Below are positions 35,556 through 45,488 of a stretch of DNA of 64,000 bases, in pieces. Under the pieces are notes generated by a model that saw only the letters and a program-made list of their open reading frames with translations, was not told the DNA's origin and searched no databases. The stretch is from Methylocaldum sp. 14B. Lineage in GTDB: Bacteria > Pseudomonadota > Gammaproteobacteria > Methylococcales > Methylococcaceae. Made by a program: the position numbers and the translations under genes. The stretch is from NCBI RefSeq assembly GCF_002005105.1, contig NZ_MSCV01000037.1:1-64000 (forward strand), in the 5' to 3' direction. Within the stretch, counting starts at the first letter, position 1, and each line of letters opens with the position of its first letter.

Positions 35556-38021
35556 TCAATACTCCAGACGTAACGACCCCAGGACGGTCAACGGCTCGCC
35601 GACGGTGATTCCTGCGCGTGGTGCGCCATCCAGCATGTTGGTCGCTTTGAAGTAAGTCTTGTCCAGAATATTGGTGACATTCACTTGCGCCGTTAGCCGC
35701 GTCGGCCCGACATTGAAGCGATAAGCCGCCATGGCGTCCCAGCGCACGTAACCGGGTAGCTGAAAGCTGTTTTCGTTATCTCCCTCCCGCTGACCGGCGA
35801 CATAGGCACCAGTGCCCAGGCTCAGCCCTTTGACGAATTCGAACGGCAGGTCGTATTTGACCCAGAGGCTGCCCGAGTTCTCCGGAACGTTGGGAAGCCG
35901 ATTGCCTTCGTTGTCGGGGAATTGGTTGTCCCGCTTGATTCGGGCATCGGTGAACGCATAGGTTCCGATAACGCTTAGATCCTCGGTAATCCTGCCGGCC
36001 ACATCCAGCTCGATACCCTGGCTGCGCGCCTGTCCCTGTGTCTTATAGAAGGTACTGTTAGCCGAATTCGCCACATCGACCGCCTGGATGTTCTCCTTGG
36101 TGAGGTGGTAATACGCCAGGCTGGCGATGAGACGGCCGTCCCAGAATTCGGTCTTGGTTCCGATCTCGTACTGCGTGCCGGTTTCCGGCGTCAGGATCTC
36201 GCCGCTGAAGGAACGGCCCAGGTTGCTGCCGATGGACTCCACGAAGTTTCCGTATAGCGATAACCATTCGAAAGGACGGTAGAGGATGCCGACACGCGGG
36301 CTGAAAAACTGGGTTTCCAAGGCATCGAACTGGTTCTGGGTGAAGAGCAAGTGGTTCCAGCGGTTGGTGTTCTTCTGATGAATCCAGTCGTAGCGTCCGC
36401 CGCCCAGGATATGCAGTTGATCGAACAGGGTGATCTGATCCTGGAAGTACAGCCCGTACCACTCTTCCAGGGATGCCGTGTCGTAGTTGAAGCTCCGGCG
36501 CGACGGAAAACGATGGGTGTCGAAATTGAACGCGGGATTTCCCCGCGGGTTGAACGGGTCGAAGCCGTCCATGCCTGGAGGCCAGGGCAAGCAGTTGCCG
36601 GACTGTCCGGGGCCGGCGCAACCTTCGCCGAGTTCCTGGCGCCGATAATAATCGCCGCCGAGCAGGAGATTGTGCTTGACGCCGAAGGTTTCAAACTTTC
36701 CGTTCAAATCCAGGCTCGTGGCATAGGTGCGCCGGGGATTTTCGACCTGCCACAAGCCGCGATGATATTCGTCGTTGCCGAAATCGACGACCGGTCGATA
36801 ACTTTCCCGGTAATCCCGGTCATCGTAGATAAAAGTGTGTTTGAGTGCCCAGTCATCGTTGAAGGCATGGGACCAGTTGAAATCCAGCAATATTCCGTCG
36901 TGTTGCGTGAAATCGCCTCGGTCGCCCATGAACTGACTGCGCTTGACCTTGGCCGGGCGATCACCGAGGGCGACGATGCCGCTGTCGATGACCGAATTTT
37001 CGTGGGTGTATTCCAGGGCCAGATTGAAAGTGGTTCGTTCACCGAGTTTCCAGCTGATCGAAGGAGCGAAAAATACCCGTTCCTGATCCACGAAGTCGCG
37101 AAATGAATCCGAATTGAGATAGGCCAGATTGACGCGATAGTTCAAGCCATCGGTCAAAGGCCCGGTCGCGTCTATGGTCGTTCGATAGAAATCATAGGAG
37201 CCGAACTGCTGCTGCAGCGCATAGTACGGTTGATCGAGCGGCTGCTTGGTCACCAGGTTCACCATCCCGCCCGGCTGAATACGGCCGTAGAGAACGGAGG
37301 ATGGCCCCTTCAGAACCTCGATCTGCTGCAAATGCGCCGTTTCGAACGTGGTTCGCCCCAAGCGGACGCCATTGCGGTAAATCTGGGCATCGGCGGTGAA
37401 GCCACGGATCGTGAAGTTTTCGCGCAGATCGCCAAAACCGAAATTCTTCTGCACGCCGCTGACGTTTTTGATGGCATCTTCCACGCGCACCACCTGCTGA
37501 TCCTCCATCACCTGTCTAGTCACCGTCTGGATCGACACGGGAGTCTCCATGATCGGTGTGTCGGTTTTAGTCGCGGTGGAGGTGCGGATCGCGGCATAGC
37601 CGGGGTTTTCGTCCTCCGCCGAATCGGTAACGGATACCAGGTCCAGGGCGACGCTGGCGTCCTTCGGCGCCTGCGGGTCCTCCTTCACCGCCACCAGCGT
37701 CTTGTCCACCCATTCGTGACGCAGGCCGTTCCGGGCCAGCACCCGCTTCAAGGCCTCGTCGGCCGTCATGCGCCCGCGCACCGCCTGGGTCTTGAGTCCT
37801 TGCACCGCGGCGTCGGCGTACATGAGCTTGATGCCGGATGTGTCGGCCACGCTGTCCAGGGCGGCGGACAGCGGCTGTGCGGGCAAATCGAAATCGAAGC
37901 GGTCGGCGCCCGCAAGGGCGTCGCGTCCGGCCAAGGCGAAAATCAGCGCCAGAGCGGACGGTTTCGGAAGTGCTTTCCCCCGATGCCCCGGCTTGCGAAC
38001 GGGGCGGTCGCTATGGACCAT
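35556..38021 (-). CDS. TonB-dependent siderophore receptor with STN domain, module 1
   Basis: This 821-residue outer-membrane receptor has an N-terminal export signal, an STN signalling domain (about 43-110: FDFDLPAQPLSAALDSVADT, RGRMTADEALKRVLARNGL), a plug domain (TDTPIMETPVSIQTVTRQVM, VEDAIKNVSGVQKNFGF, QIEVLKGPSSVLYGRIQPGG) and a 22-strand barrel ending in GSLRLEY. The TonB contact region probably lies around LVSVTDSA. The STN domain implies surface signalling through the FecR and sigma factor encoded just upstream. The siderophore is unknown. GGAG six bases before the ATG supports the start. Confidence 0.93.
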   Translation of the reverse strand: MVHSDRPVRKPGHRGKALPKPSALALIFALAGRDALAGADRFDFDLPAQPLSAALDSVADTSGIKLMYADAAVQGLKTQAVRGRMTADEALKRVLARNGLRHEWVDKTLVAVKEDPQAPKDASVALDLVSVTDSAEDENPGYAAIRTSTATKTDTPIMETPVSIQTVTRQVMEDQQVVRVEDAIKNVSGVQKNFGFGDLRENFTIRGFTADAQIYRNGVRLGRTTFETAHLQQIEVLKGPSSVLYGRIQPGGMVNLVTKQPLDQPYYALQQQFGSYDFYRTTIDATGPLTDGLNYRVNLAYLNSDSFRDFVDQERVFFAPSISWKLGERTTFNLALEYTHENSVIDSGIVALGDRPAKVKRSQFMGDRGDFTQHDGILLDFNWSHAFNDDWALKHTFIYDDRDYRESYRPVVDFGNDEYHRGLWQVENPRRTYATSLDLNGKFETFGVKHNLLLGGDYYRRQELGEGCAGPGQSGNCLPWPPGMDGFDPFNPRGNPAFNFDTHRFPSRRSFNYDTASLEEWYGLYFQDQITLFDQLHILGGGRYDWIHQKNTNRWNHLLFTQNQFDALETQFFSPRVGILYRPFEWLSLYGNFVESIGSNLGRSFSGEILTPETGTQYEIGTKTEFWDGRLIASLAYYHLTKENIQAVDVANSANSTFYKTQGQARSQGIELDVAGRITEDLSVIGTYAFTDARIKRDNQFPDNEGNRLPNVPENSGSLWVKYDLPFEFVKGLSLGTGAYVAGQREGDNENSFQLPGYVRWDAMAAYRFNVGPTRLTAQVNVTNILDKTYFKATNMLDGAPRAGITVGEPLTVLGSLRLEY

Positions 38022-38132
38022 GGTCGTCTCCTTTGTTGTGGTTATGGGTCTTGCGACGGCTGATCGTCTTCAAAACTCCTTAACGAAGGAGAGCGGGCAA
38101 ACCGGACATTTTTTTGTAGAAGGGGGAAGAAC

Positions 38133-39098
38133 TCATCTCCGCGTGGACCGCTCCAGCACAATCGTGTCGCCGCTCGAGCGCTCCGCCCGGACCGGCAAAA
38201 TTTTCTCGACGGCATTGAGGAAGGGGGCCAGATCGTCGGCATCGAAAGCGCCGCTCAGGGTCTCCCGGCCGAGGGCGGGGTCGGCGATAACGAAGCGCAC
38301 CGGGTGATAGCGTTCCAGTTCGGCGGCAACTTCGGCCAGCGGGGCGTGCCTGAATACCAGGCGGCCGTGGGTCCAGGCTTCGATCTGCTCCGCGTCCGCC
38401 CGTTGCCGGTATCCGAGCCCGGTGCTCTCGCGGTAGCAGTTCCGTTCACCCGCCTTCAGCCGCTGTGTCTTGGCATGGCGCGCATCTTCCAGCTCGACCT
38501 CGCCTTCCAGCACGGCTATCGTGACCTGTTCCGGCCATTTGCGAACGTCGAACCGGGTGCCGACATCGCGGATCGACAGATCTCCGGACTCCACCACGAA
38601 AGGATGGTGCGCATCGTGGGTCACGCTGAACAAGGCTTCGCCGGATTCCAGCTCGACTTTCCGGCTCCATCTCGACCAGTGCACGGCGATCCGGGTGGAA
38701 GTGTTGAGATCGATGCGGGAACCGTCGGCCAGCGTCACGCTGCGCCTTTCGCCCATGGCCGTGGCGTAGCGGGTGGTTTCGACCCGGAATTCATACCACC
38801 ATCCCGCGGTCAGCACAGCCGTCAGCAAGACGGACAGGAGGAGGGTCGGCAGGGCCGAGGGATGGGGGCGTGCCCGGCGGGCTTCGTCGAGGCCGGGCAC
38901 GGGAATCTTCCGCAAACTGTCCATGCTGGCCCACACCTGCTCGGCCTCCGCGTAGGCCGCCCGGTGCTTTTCGCTTTGCGCCAGCCAGGCGGAGAACCGG
39001 GTACGATCCTCGTTGCTGCAATTTTCCGATTGCAGGCTTACGAACCACTCCAAGGCCTGTTTCAGAATGCGATCGTGAGGTCCGTCGAACGGGGGCAT
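38133..39098 (-). CDS. FecR-like anti-sigma regulator, module 1
   Basis: It passes the signal from the loaded receptor to the sigma factor. This 321-residue protein has a cytoplasmic anti-sigma part with the DUF4880-like pattern (ILKQALEWFVSLQSE, FSAWLAQSEKHRAAYAEAEQVW), one membrane segment near 90-110, and a periplasmic FecR domain (GERRSVTLADGSRIDLNTST, FSVTHDAHHPFVVESGDLSI, VGTRFDVRKW, VLEGEVEL). The C-terminal VIADPALGRETLSGAF part resembles an STN-like fold. Its ATG shares one base with the stop of the sigma gene (TGATG), indicating coupling. Confidence 0.9.
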   Translation of the reverse strand: MPPFDGPHDRILKQALEWFVSLQSENCSNEDRTRFSAWLAQSEKHRAAYAEAEQVWASMDSLRKIPVPGLDEARRARPHPSALPTLLLSVLLTAVLTAGWWYEFRVETTRYATAMGERRSVTLADGSRIDLNTSTRIAVHWSRWSRKVELESGEALFSVTHDAHHPFVVESGDLSIRDVGTRFDVRKWPEQVTIAVLEGEVELEDARHAKTQRLKAGERNCYRESTGLGYRQRADAEQIEAWTHGRLVFRHAPLAEVAAELERYHPVRFVIADPALGRETLSGAFDADDLAPFLNAVEKILPVRAERSSGDTIVLERSTRR

Positions 39099-39628
39099 CA
39101 GCGGAAATTCCCGTTTAACCCGAACTGCGGATCCTGCATGCGCCGGTGACAATGCAGCATCGCCTTGACCAACTGGCGCTGTACAGTCTTTTCGGAAATC
39201 CCGAGACGCGCCGCGATTTCGCCGTAGCTCAAGTCGTCGATCTTCCGCAGCAGAAACACGTGCCGGCACTTTCCGGGCAACGATGCGATGGCGTCCAGCA
39301 GGATTTCGCACTGCTGACGGAGCGATGCCAGTTCGTCGGGAGAAAGCTTGGGGCAGGTGAGATCGTCGGCCAGGGAATCGGCGCTGACGAAGGTTTGCCG
39401 GTTTTGCCGCAAATAATCGATGGCAAGGCGCTCCGCCGTGCGGAACAGGTAGGCCGGCAGGTTGTCCCCATGCGCCAGCGCGTCCTTGCGCACCAGGCGG
39501 AGATAAGTCTCCTGGCTCAGATCCTGCGCGGTTTCCGGACACTGCACGCGGCGCACCAGAAAGGCCACGATCGGATCGCGGTAATCGCGAAAAAGCCGGA
39601 AAATCTGGTCGTGGGTGAGGGAGGACAT
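39098..39628 (-). CDS. ECF sigma factor, FecI-like, module 1
   Basis: This 176-residue extracytoplasmic-function sigma factor has region 2 (FRLFRDYRDPIVAFLVRRV, AQDLSQETYLRLVRK, NLPAYLFRTAERLAIDYLR) and region 4 (ASLPGKCRHVFLLRKIDDLS, YGEIAARLGISEKTVQRQLV). It should direct RNA polymerase to the receptor promoter when released by its FecR partner. I chose the ATG at 39628; the frame extends 30 codons upstream without similarity to the family. No convincing Fur box was found upstream. Confidence 0.9.
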   Translation of the reverse strand: MSSLTHDQIFRLFRDYRDPIVAFLVRRVQCPETAQDLSQETYLRLVRKDALAHGDNLPAYLFRTAERLAIDYLRQNRQTFVSADSLADDLTCPKLSPDELASLRQQCEILLDAIASLPGKCRHVFLLRKIDDLSYGEIAARLGISEKTVQRQLVKAMLHCHRRMQDPQFGLNGNFR

Positions 39629-40081
39629 GAATGGCGTCGGATGGATCGGAGGAAACGGTTGGTCTCGGTCCAGGTTAATACCTGGACTGAAAAAGCAAGC
39701 TCGATGCCATCCGTACACGGCAGCGCAAGCCCTGTAGGAAAGTCTTTATGCAACAGTGCCATACGAAAATCCCGTGGTTCCGGATCGGGAGCGTGCCGCT
39801 ATCCGGCGCAGTCCGTATGTGTCATTTGCCGCAGTGGGAATCGGCGGAAAGATCGTGTGTCACGGGGGCAATCCCCCCGACCGCCTCGGATAAAACGGCC
39901 GGACCATGCGCCTATTGCCTTGGCGGAGCGCCTGGCCGATGCGCGATTCCCGGAACTTTCCGCAGTGGTACATATCTTGCCCGTAACATTTCCGGCCATA
40001 GGGGAGGCATTCGCCCGGATTCCGGTCGATCACTTTCGGTCCCGACAGATCCGCAAAAACCGCAAGACACGAGGACATTAC
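39629..40081. other. divergent intergenic region
   Basis: About 450 bases lie between the sigma factor (minus) and the amidohydrolase (plus). A small inverted repeat CCAGGTTAATACCTGG (about 39669-39684) lies upstream of the sigma gene and could be a regulator site. The long frame crossing this region on the plus strand is the upstream extension of the amidohydrolase and does not look coding. Confidence 0.45.
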
Positions 40082-41314
40082 GTGGATTCCAAAGCCATCA
40101 TCCGGTTCGGATTACGGCAAAATCCGATTCTGACCGTGCTTCTGCTTATCGGCATCATCGGGGCGTTCCCGCAGCAGACGCGGGCTGCGGGCAACGGTTC
40201 CAAGCCGCTGATCCTGCAAGCTGCACGGGTATTCGACGGCGTCAATATGAATACCGATTACGCGGTTCTGATCGTCGACGGCAAGGTGGCGGGCGCGGGG
40301 CCGTCACGGCAGGTGCGCAATAACGGCGCGCGCATCGTCGATCTTGGCGATGCCACCCTGCTTCCCGGTTTCATCGAGTTGCACGGCCATTTGGCCTTCC
40401 AGAACGTGCCGCGCGAAACGGTGCTGCGCCACGGTGTCACCACCGTCCGCGACGTGGGCGGGCCCTTGCTGGCGCCCTCCGGCGGCGACGGGAGGCTACG
40501 CCTGTTGACGGCCGGTCCCATCATCACCGTGCCCGGCGGCTATCCCATCCCGGTGTTCGGCCAGCCCGGTCATGGCCATGGGCACGGCGAGGTGGCGGCG
40601 CCGGTCGAATCCGTCGAGCAGGCTCGGCAACTCGTGCAACACCTGGTTGCCGGCAGTGCGGCCGTCATCAAGATCGCACTGGAACCCGGCGGCGAAGAGG
40701 GCGCGTCCTGGAGCACGGGACATCCGGCGTCGCCGCCGCCGCCCTGGCCGATGCCGTCCCTGGAAATCGTCCGCGCCGTAGTGGAGGAGGCGCATAAGCT
40801 GGGCAAACAGGTATCGGCCCACGTGGCGGAACCCAAGGGCGTAGCGCGAGCACTGGCGGCCGGCGTCGACGAGTGGGCCCATGTCCCCTGCGAGCCCATA
40901 CCCGACGAATTGCTCGACGAGGCCGTTCAACAAGGCGTCAGGATCATCACGACTATCGATACGCTGTCTCATTGCCGCGGGATACACGCGAATGCCGCCA
41001 AATTGGCGAGCCTGGGCGCCCAGCTTTACTACGGCGCCGAAATCGCCCATACGGAAATTCCCTGGGGCATCGATGCCCAGGAGCTTCATCTGATGGCGCA
41101 CCTGACCGGGATGACGCCCCTGGAGGTGTTCCGTACCGCCACGTCCAAAGCGGGAGAAGTCTTGGGTCTCGCTCCGCTCGGCACCCTGAGCGTCGGTGCT
41201 CCCGCCGACCTCATCGCGGTCAAGGGTAATGCGCTGGAAAACTTCAAACGCCTGGAATCCCCGGATTGGGTGATGTCGGGAGGAAAAATCGTCGTCAATT
41301 ACTTCGGCCGGTAA
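40082..41314 (+). CDS. exported amidohydrolase with His-rich loop
   Basis: This 410-residue metal-dependent hydrolase is of the imidazolonepropionase/prolidase-like type. It has a signal peptide (ILTVLLLIGIIGAFPQQTRA), a beta-sandwich start (LQAARVFDGVNM), the metal motif GFIELHGHLAF, GVTTVRDVGG, VSAHVAEPKG and VDEWAHVPCEPIPDE. The C-terminal segment LAPLGTLSVGAPADLIAVKG is typical of the superfamily. A loop HGHGHGE near 160 may bind metal. The start is a GTG with GAGGA upstream. It lies between two iron-uptake modules and its 3' end overlaps that of the next PepSY gene by 20 bases. The substrate is unknown. Confidence 0.82.
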   Translation: MDSKAIIRFGLRQNPILTVLLLIGIIGAFPQQTRAAGNGSKPLILQAARVFDGVNMNTDYAVLIVDGKVAGAGPSRQVRNNGARIVDLGDATLLPGFIELHGHLAFQNVPRETVLRHGVTTVRDVGGPLLAPSGGDGRLRLLTAGPIITVPGGYPIPVFGQPGHGHGHGEVAAPVESVEQARQLVQHLVAGSAAVIKIALEPGGEEGASWSTGHPASPPPPWPMPSLEIVRAVVEEAHKLGKQVSAHVAEPKGVARALAAGVDEWAHVPCEPIPDELLDEAVQQGVRIITTIDTLSHCRGIHANAAKLASLGAQLYYGAEIAHTEIPWGIDAQELHLMAHLTGMTPLEVFRTATSKAGEVLGLAPLGTLSVGAPADLIAVKGNALENFKRLESPDWVMSGGKIVVNYFGR

Positions 41315-42584
41315 TTCGATTCCTCGCCTCCCCCCAACCCGCGGGCCGGGGCGGCTTTTTGGACCGCTTTGCCCGCCGCTTCTGCAGCCAGCGGACGACA
41401 CCGGTGACGTACAGCACCGGGCAGGCGAGGCCGGTGACAAAGATCAGGATGCGGCCGGGCCAGCCGAAGACTTTGCCTGAATGGAGCGGCCACATCCAGT
41501 CCAGAAACGTGTCGCCGGCGGCGGTTCGGGTGTCGGGATCGTGGACCGTCAATATCGCACCGGAATATTGATCCACCGTCAACCGCCGCTCCGACCAAAA
41601 ACGGCTGAGACCGGGTACGTCCCTTATGCTGATGGTGTAGACACCCGTTTCGCCTTCTGGAAGGCGCAGCCAATTGACCCTTCCCTCGGGATAGCTCCGG
41701 CGGACGCTGGCCAGGGCGCGATCCAAACCGATGGGAGAGCGTCCCGCCGCCGGGGATGATTGCGGATTGTCCGTAAAAGACCGGCTGTTCGGCGAAAGCA
41801 GTTTGACCGGCACCTTGAAATGATCGGGCAGGTTCATGTACACGCCGGACAGGAGCACCGCCAGCATGATCAAGGCGGTGTAAAAGCCGAAGGTTTGGTG
41901 AACATCGTGATTGAGGCGCTCGGGACTGGCAGCCCGCTTGATGGTCAATGCCCGCCGCCATTTGCCGGTCAGCGGCCACCATACGATCAAGCCGGTGAGC
42001 ACCGAAATGATCGAAATCACGCCCATGATTCCGACGACGACCGCGCCGGTATTACCCGCCAGCAGGGCAAAATGCAACTGGAACATGAAAGGCACGAAGC
42101 CGTCCGGAAGCCACCGGCCCCGTTCGATCACGGCCCGTGTTCCGGTCACCTCGGCCGTGTAGGGGTTGACGAAGACATGCCGGAGTTCGGGCGTGGATTC
42201 GTTGTCGGTGACAACGCGGTAGAAGAATTGATACGCCCGCCGGTCATGCCGGGGGTAAATGATCGAGCCGATTTGCGCTCGGTCCGGCATCACCGAGCGA
42301 GCCGCTTCGACGATGTCGTCCACCGGGCGGAAATGTTCTTGTCCCTCTACCAGATTCGCCAACGCAATGACGCCGGGATTCAGCCAGTCGTCGGTTTCCT
42401 CGTAGAAGACGAGAACGCTGCCGGTAATGCCGAAGATCGCGAGACAGAATCCGAGTATCAGCCCCAGCCAGCCGTGGACTTCGAGCCACAATTTTCGACG
42501 CGCCTTGAGCCGCGACAAGCGCGCGGCCCGCCATGCGTCGACGCCATTCGGGGATTGCCGTACGACGCTCATCCATCGATTCAT
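41295..42584 (-). CDS. PepSY-associated transmembrane protein, module 2
   Basis: This protein of about 429 residues has the same layout as module 1: EVHGWLGLILGFCLAIFGIT, periplasmic PepSY region with NPYTAEVTGTR, MFQLHFALLAGNTGAVVVG, VLTGLIVWWPLTGKWRRALT, RLNHDVHQTFGFYTALIML, and VTGLACPVLYVTGVVRWLQK near the C-terminus. The paired ATGs at 42587 and 42584 follow GGAGG closely; the second is likelier. It begins 18 bases after the receptor gene ends, so the two are co-transcribed. The product is inferred to reduce or release iron in the periplasm. Confidence 0.87.
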   Translation of the reverse strand: MNRWMSVVRQSPNGVDAWRAARLSRLKARRKLWLEVHGWLGLILGFCLAIFGITGSVLVFYEETDDWLNPGVIALANLVEGQEHFRPVDDIVEAARSVMPDRAQIGSIIYPRHDRRAYQFFYRVVTDNESTPELRHVFVNPYTAEVTGTRAVIERGRWLPDGFVPFMFQLHFALLAGNTGAVVVGIMGVISIISVLTGLIVWWPLTGKWRRALTIKRAASPERLNHDVHQTFGFYTALIMLAVLLSGVYMNLPDHFKVPVKLLSPNSRSFTDNPQSSPAAGRSPIGLDRALASVRRSYPEGRVNWLRLPEGETGVYTISIRDVPGLSRFWSERRLTVDQYSGAILTVHDPDTRTAAGDTFLDWMWPLHSGKVFGWPGRILIFVTGLACPVLYVTGVVRWLQKRRAKRSKKPPRPAGWGEARNRITGRSN

Positions 42585-42602
42585 CATTCCTCCCTCATTC
42601 GA

Positions 42603-45143
42603 TCAAAATTCCAGCCGAATCGAACCCATCGCGGTCAGCGGGGCGCCCGGATAGATGCCGACACGTGGCGGCGCGTTCTGGAAAGGATCGGTCGATTCGT
42701 AATAGGTCTTGTCCAACAGGTTGCGGATATTGAACTGCGCGACCAGGTTCGAACCGCCGAGCGGGTAGCGATAGGCGGCAAAGGCGTCCAAGCGGACGTA
42801 ACCCGGCAAGACAAAGGTATTGTCGTCGTCGCCTTCCCGCTGACCGGCGACGAACACGCCGGCGCCGAAACTCAAGCCGTTCAGAGGTGCGTAGCGGCGG
42901 ATATCGTACTTGAGCCAGAGACTGCCCGCATGCTCGGGCACGTTGTTCAGGCGATTGCCCTGAAGCCCCGAGTTGTCTTTCGTGATGCGTGCGTCGGTAA
43001 AGGCATAGCTGCCGATGAGGCTGAGTTCGTCGGTGATCTGTCCGGACACATCCAGCTCGATGCCTTGGCTGCGCGCTTCTCCGATCGGGGCGACGGCGAA
43101 CGGGTCGGGGCTGCTGAAATCCCGAGTCAAGATGTTTTCCTTGGTCAGATGATAATAGGCTAGAGTTGTCGTCAAGCGCTGGTCGAAAAGCTCGGTTTTG
43201 ACACCGGCTTCGAATTGTTCGCCGATTTCCGGATCGACCGTGGCGCCACTGCCCGTAACGCCGTTGTTCGCGCCGAACGAAGTGGTCCAGTTGCCGTAAA
43301 CGCTCAGCCAGTACCAGGGCTGATAGAGAATGCCCACTCTGGGGCTGAAACCTTCATCTTCGCGTGAGGGAAGGCTGGCTTCGGCCGCTCTGAAGGAATC
43401 GCCCCGGCCGCGTCCGGTCGTCGCCCAGTCGTAACGGCCGCCCCCGAGGATGTGGATCTTATCCCAAAGCGTGATGTGGTCCTGGAAATACACGCCGTAC
43501 CATTCATCCCTGAAGTAGGAATGATTGCTTCCCGCTGGAAAAGGCGTCGCCAAAGCATTCGCATAAAACGAACGATCGATGCCGTAGACCGGATTGTAAA
43601 TATCGATTTCCAGACCAGGCACGGGATTCATGAAATCTCCCCGGGTCAAGTAGGTGCCTGTCGATCGCAAGAAGTCGAAACCGACCAGGGTTTGATGCCG
43701 GGTTCCCCAAAGCTCCAAATTCCCGGTCAGGTCGAGGTTGGTGGTATAGGTTTCCGCGGCGGCAACCTGAGAAAAGATATTGCGGAGATAGGTTCGATTG
43801 CCGGCGCTGGGATCGAAGAACTGTTGCACGGTAAAGACATTCGCCGGTTTGACGGAAAAATTGTCGTCATCGTTAAACGAAGCCAAGAACCGGTTACGTA
43901 TAGTCCAGGTTTCGTTAAAGGCATGGCTTAAAGTAAAGCCGAGATTCACCCTCGACAAGGTATCGATCGGATCGCCCGGATCGATGAAGGAGCGGCTGAT
44001 GGGAATAGACGCCGGGCGGTCGCCGATGGCGAACAGAGCCCGATCGACCTGGTATTCCTGATACAAGGCTTCGACTTCTAGGGTCATTTCCGTGGCGTCG
44101 GCGGGGCGCCAGGTCACGGAGGGCTGCACCAGAATTCGGTCGTTGAAATTGAAATCGCGGAACGATTCATTGTTCTGATAAGCGCCGGCAAAGCGGTAGC
44201 TCCAGGACCGATCCCCGGTAATCGCTCCGGTCGCGTCCCATTCCGTCCGATAGAAATCGTAAGAGCCGAAACGCTGTTCCAATGAATAATAGGGCGCATC
44301 CTCGGGCCGTTTGGTCACGACATTGATCATTCCGCCCGGCTCGATGCGGCCGAACAAAATGGCCGCGGGGCCTTTCAATACCTCGACGCTTTTCAGATTG
44401 GCCGTATCGAACTCGGTGGCTCCTCCAATAGAAACGCCGCTGGCGACGAGGCCGTTACGAAACACCCGATCGTTTCTAAATCCCCGGATTATATAGCCGT
44501 TCCCAAGGCCTAAACTCGATTGCGGGCGTACGCCGCTGACGTTTTCCAATGCATCCTTTATGCGCGTGGTTTGTTGATCCTGCATGACTGCGCGGGGTAC
44601 CACCTGTACCGAAACCGGCGTGTCCATGATGGGCGTGTCGGTCTTGGTGGCGGAGAAGCTGCGGGCTACGGTGTAGCTGCCCCGATCTGTTTCTTCCAGC
44701 GCCTCGTCTTTCACCATAACGGGGGACAGATGCACTTCCTGGTTGTCAGCCATGGCCGGACGGATCGGCTCCCGAGCCCGTTCCAGCGTGACGGCCCTAG
44801 CCCCGGTATGACGATAGACGAGGCCGGTTCCGGCAAGGAGCTTTCTCAGGGCTTCAGACGGCGGATAGCGTCCGGCGACGCCGGGGGAACGCGCGCCCTT
44901 CGCGAGCTCCGCCGGGAAGCCGACCTGCCAGTCTGTGACGGCTATGAATTCGTTCAGCGCGTCTTCCAACGGCTGGGCGGGAATCGAAAACGGCATCGCC
45001 TGCTCGCTCCGGGCGGCAGCTTCGGCAGCCGAGGCTCGCGGGGAGAAGGACAATGGCGGAAAAGTCAGCGCGATGCCAATGGCGACTCGAGTGAGCGTCC
45101 GTGAGAGGATGACGGTGGACTGATGATTTGTTGTTCTTGTCAT
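42603..45143 (-). CDS. TonB-dependent siderophore receptor with STN domain, module 2
   Basis: This 846-residue receptor has a signal peptide, an STN domain (about 50-120: FSIPAQPLEDALNEFIAVTD, GRYPPSEALRKLLAGTGLVY), a plug (TDTPIMDTPVSVQVVPRAVM, IKDALENVSGVRPQSSLG, SVEVLKGPAAILFGRIEPGG) and a barrel ending in GSIRLEF with the terminal Phe used for outer-membrane assembly. GGGAG before the ATG at 45143 supports this start over one four codons upstream. It is related to the receptors at 35556 and 51260 but clearly distinct in the extracellular loops. Confidence 0.93.
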   Translation of the reverse strand: MTRTTNHQSTVILSRTLTRVAIGIALTFPPLSFSPRASAAEAAARSEQAMPFSIPAQPLEDALNEFIAVTDWQVGFPAELAKGARSPGVAGRYPPSEALRKLLAGTGLVYRHTGARAVTLERAREPIRPAMADNQEVHLSPVMVKDEALEETDRGSYTVARSFSATKTDTPIMDTPVSVQVVPRAVMQDQQTTRIKDALENVSGVRPQSSLGLGNGYIIRGFRNDRVFRNGLVASGVSIGGATEFDTANLKSVEVLKGPAAILFGRIEPGGMINVVTKRPEDAPYYSLEQRFGSYDFYRTEWDATGAITGDRSWSYRFAGAYQNNESFRDFNFNDRILVQPSVTWRPADATEMTLEVEALYQEYQVDRALFAIGDRPASIPISRSFIDPGDPIDTLSRVNLGFTLSHAFNETWTIRNRFLASFNDDDNFSVKPANVFTVQQFFDPSAGNRTYLRNIFSQVAAAETYTTNLDLTGNLELWGTRHQTLVGFDFLRSTGTYLTRGDFMNPVPGLEIDIYNPVYGIDRSFYANALATPFPAGSNHSYFRDEWYGVYFQDHITLWDKIHILGGGRYDWATTGRGRGDSFRAAEASLPSREDEGFSPRVGILYQPWYWLSVYGNWTTSFGANNGVTGSGATVDPEIGEQFEAGVKTELFDQRLTTTLAYYHLTKENILTRDFSSPDPFAVAPIGEARSQGIELDVSGQITDELSLIGSYAFTDARITKDNSGLQGNRLNNVPEHAGSLWLKYDIRRYAPLNGLSFGAGVFVAGQREGDDDNTFVLPGYVRLDAFAAYRYPLGGSNLVAQFNIRNLLDKTYYESTDPFQNAPPRVGIYPGAPLTAMGSIRLEF

Positions 45144-45488
45144 GAATGCTCCCAATGCCGGTGTCGTATGCCTGATTCAGGCTCTGGTTACCGAGACGTT
45201 TTAGGGGGTGGGAGCACACACCTCGCGACGAAAGAATTTTCATCGCGCATTCAGCGTCTTTGTCGGCAAAGGATTGCCGACCTACATTTTGGGCCGGGAT
45301 AAGCCGCCGTAGGTCGCGAATCCCTTCGCGACATTGCGCCGCTCGACCCGCGGCTTGGTCTTGATTTCCAAGACGGTATCTATAGTTTCGGCGACCTTGA
45401 AATGGGCGATTGCAACCTACGGTCATTTCACGGGCTACGGCAAGCGAAACGCGTTTCCGGCATACCCAGGGGCACGCCGATTAACGCT
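45144..45488. other. intergenic with palindromic repeats
   Basis: About 345 bases lie between FecR and the receptor of module 2. It holds two palindromic repeat units (45262-45285 and 45309-45332). No gene is recognised. The receptor promoter used by the cognate sigma factor should lie here. Confidence 0.45.
45262..45332. repeat. pair of GTAGGTCG palindromic units
   Basis: The unit GTAGGTCGCGAATCCC with its complementary half (45309-45332) and its inverted relative ending GCCGACCTAC (45262-45285) face each other about 23 bases apart. They belong to the same family as 6304-6327 and 53932-54005. Confidence 0.75.

Noticed and set aside
39146-40081. Upstream extension of the amidohydrolase frame (a 722-codon open frame)
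   Set aside because: The first 312 codons run antisense over the sigma factor gene and show no domain; the signal peptide and ribosome-binding site place the start at 40082.
41760-43163. 467-codon open frame on the plus strand
   Set aside because: It is the antisense shadow of the PepSY and receptor genes of module 2.
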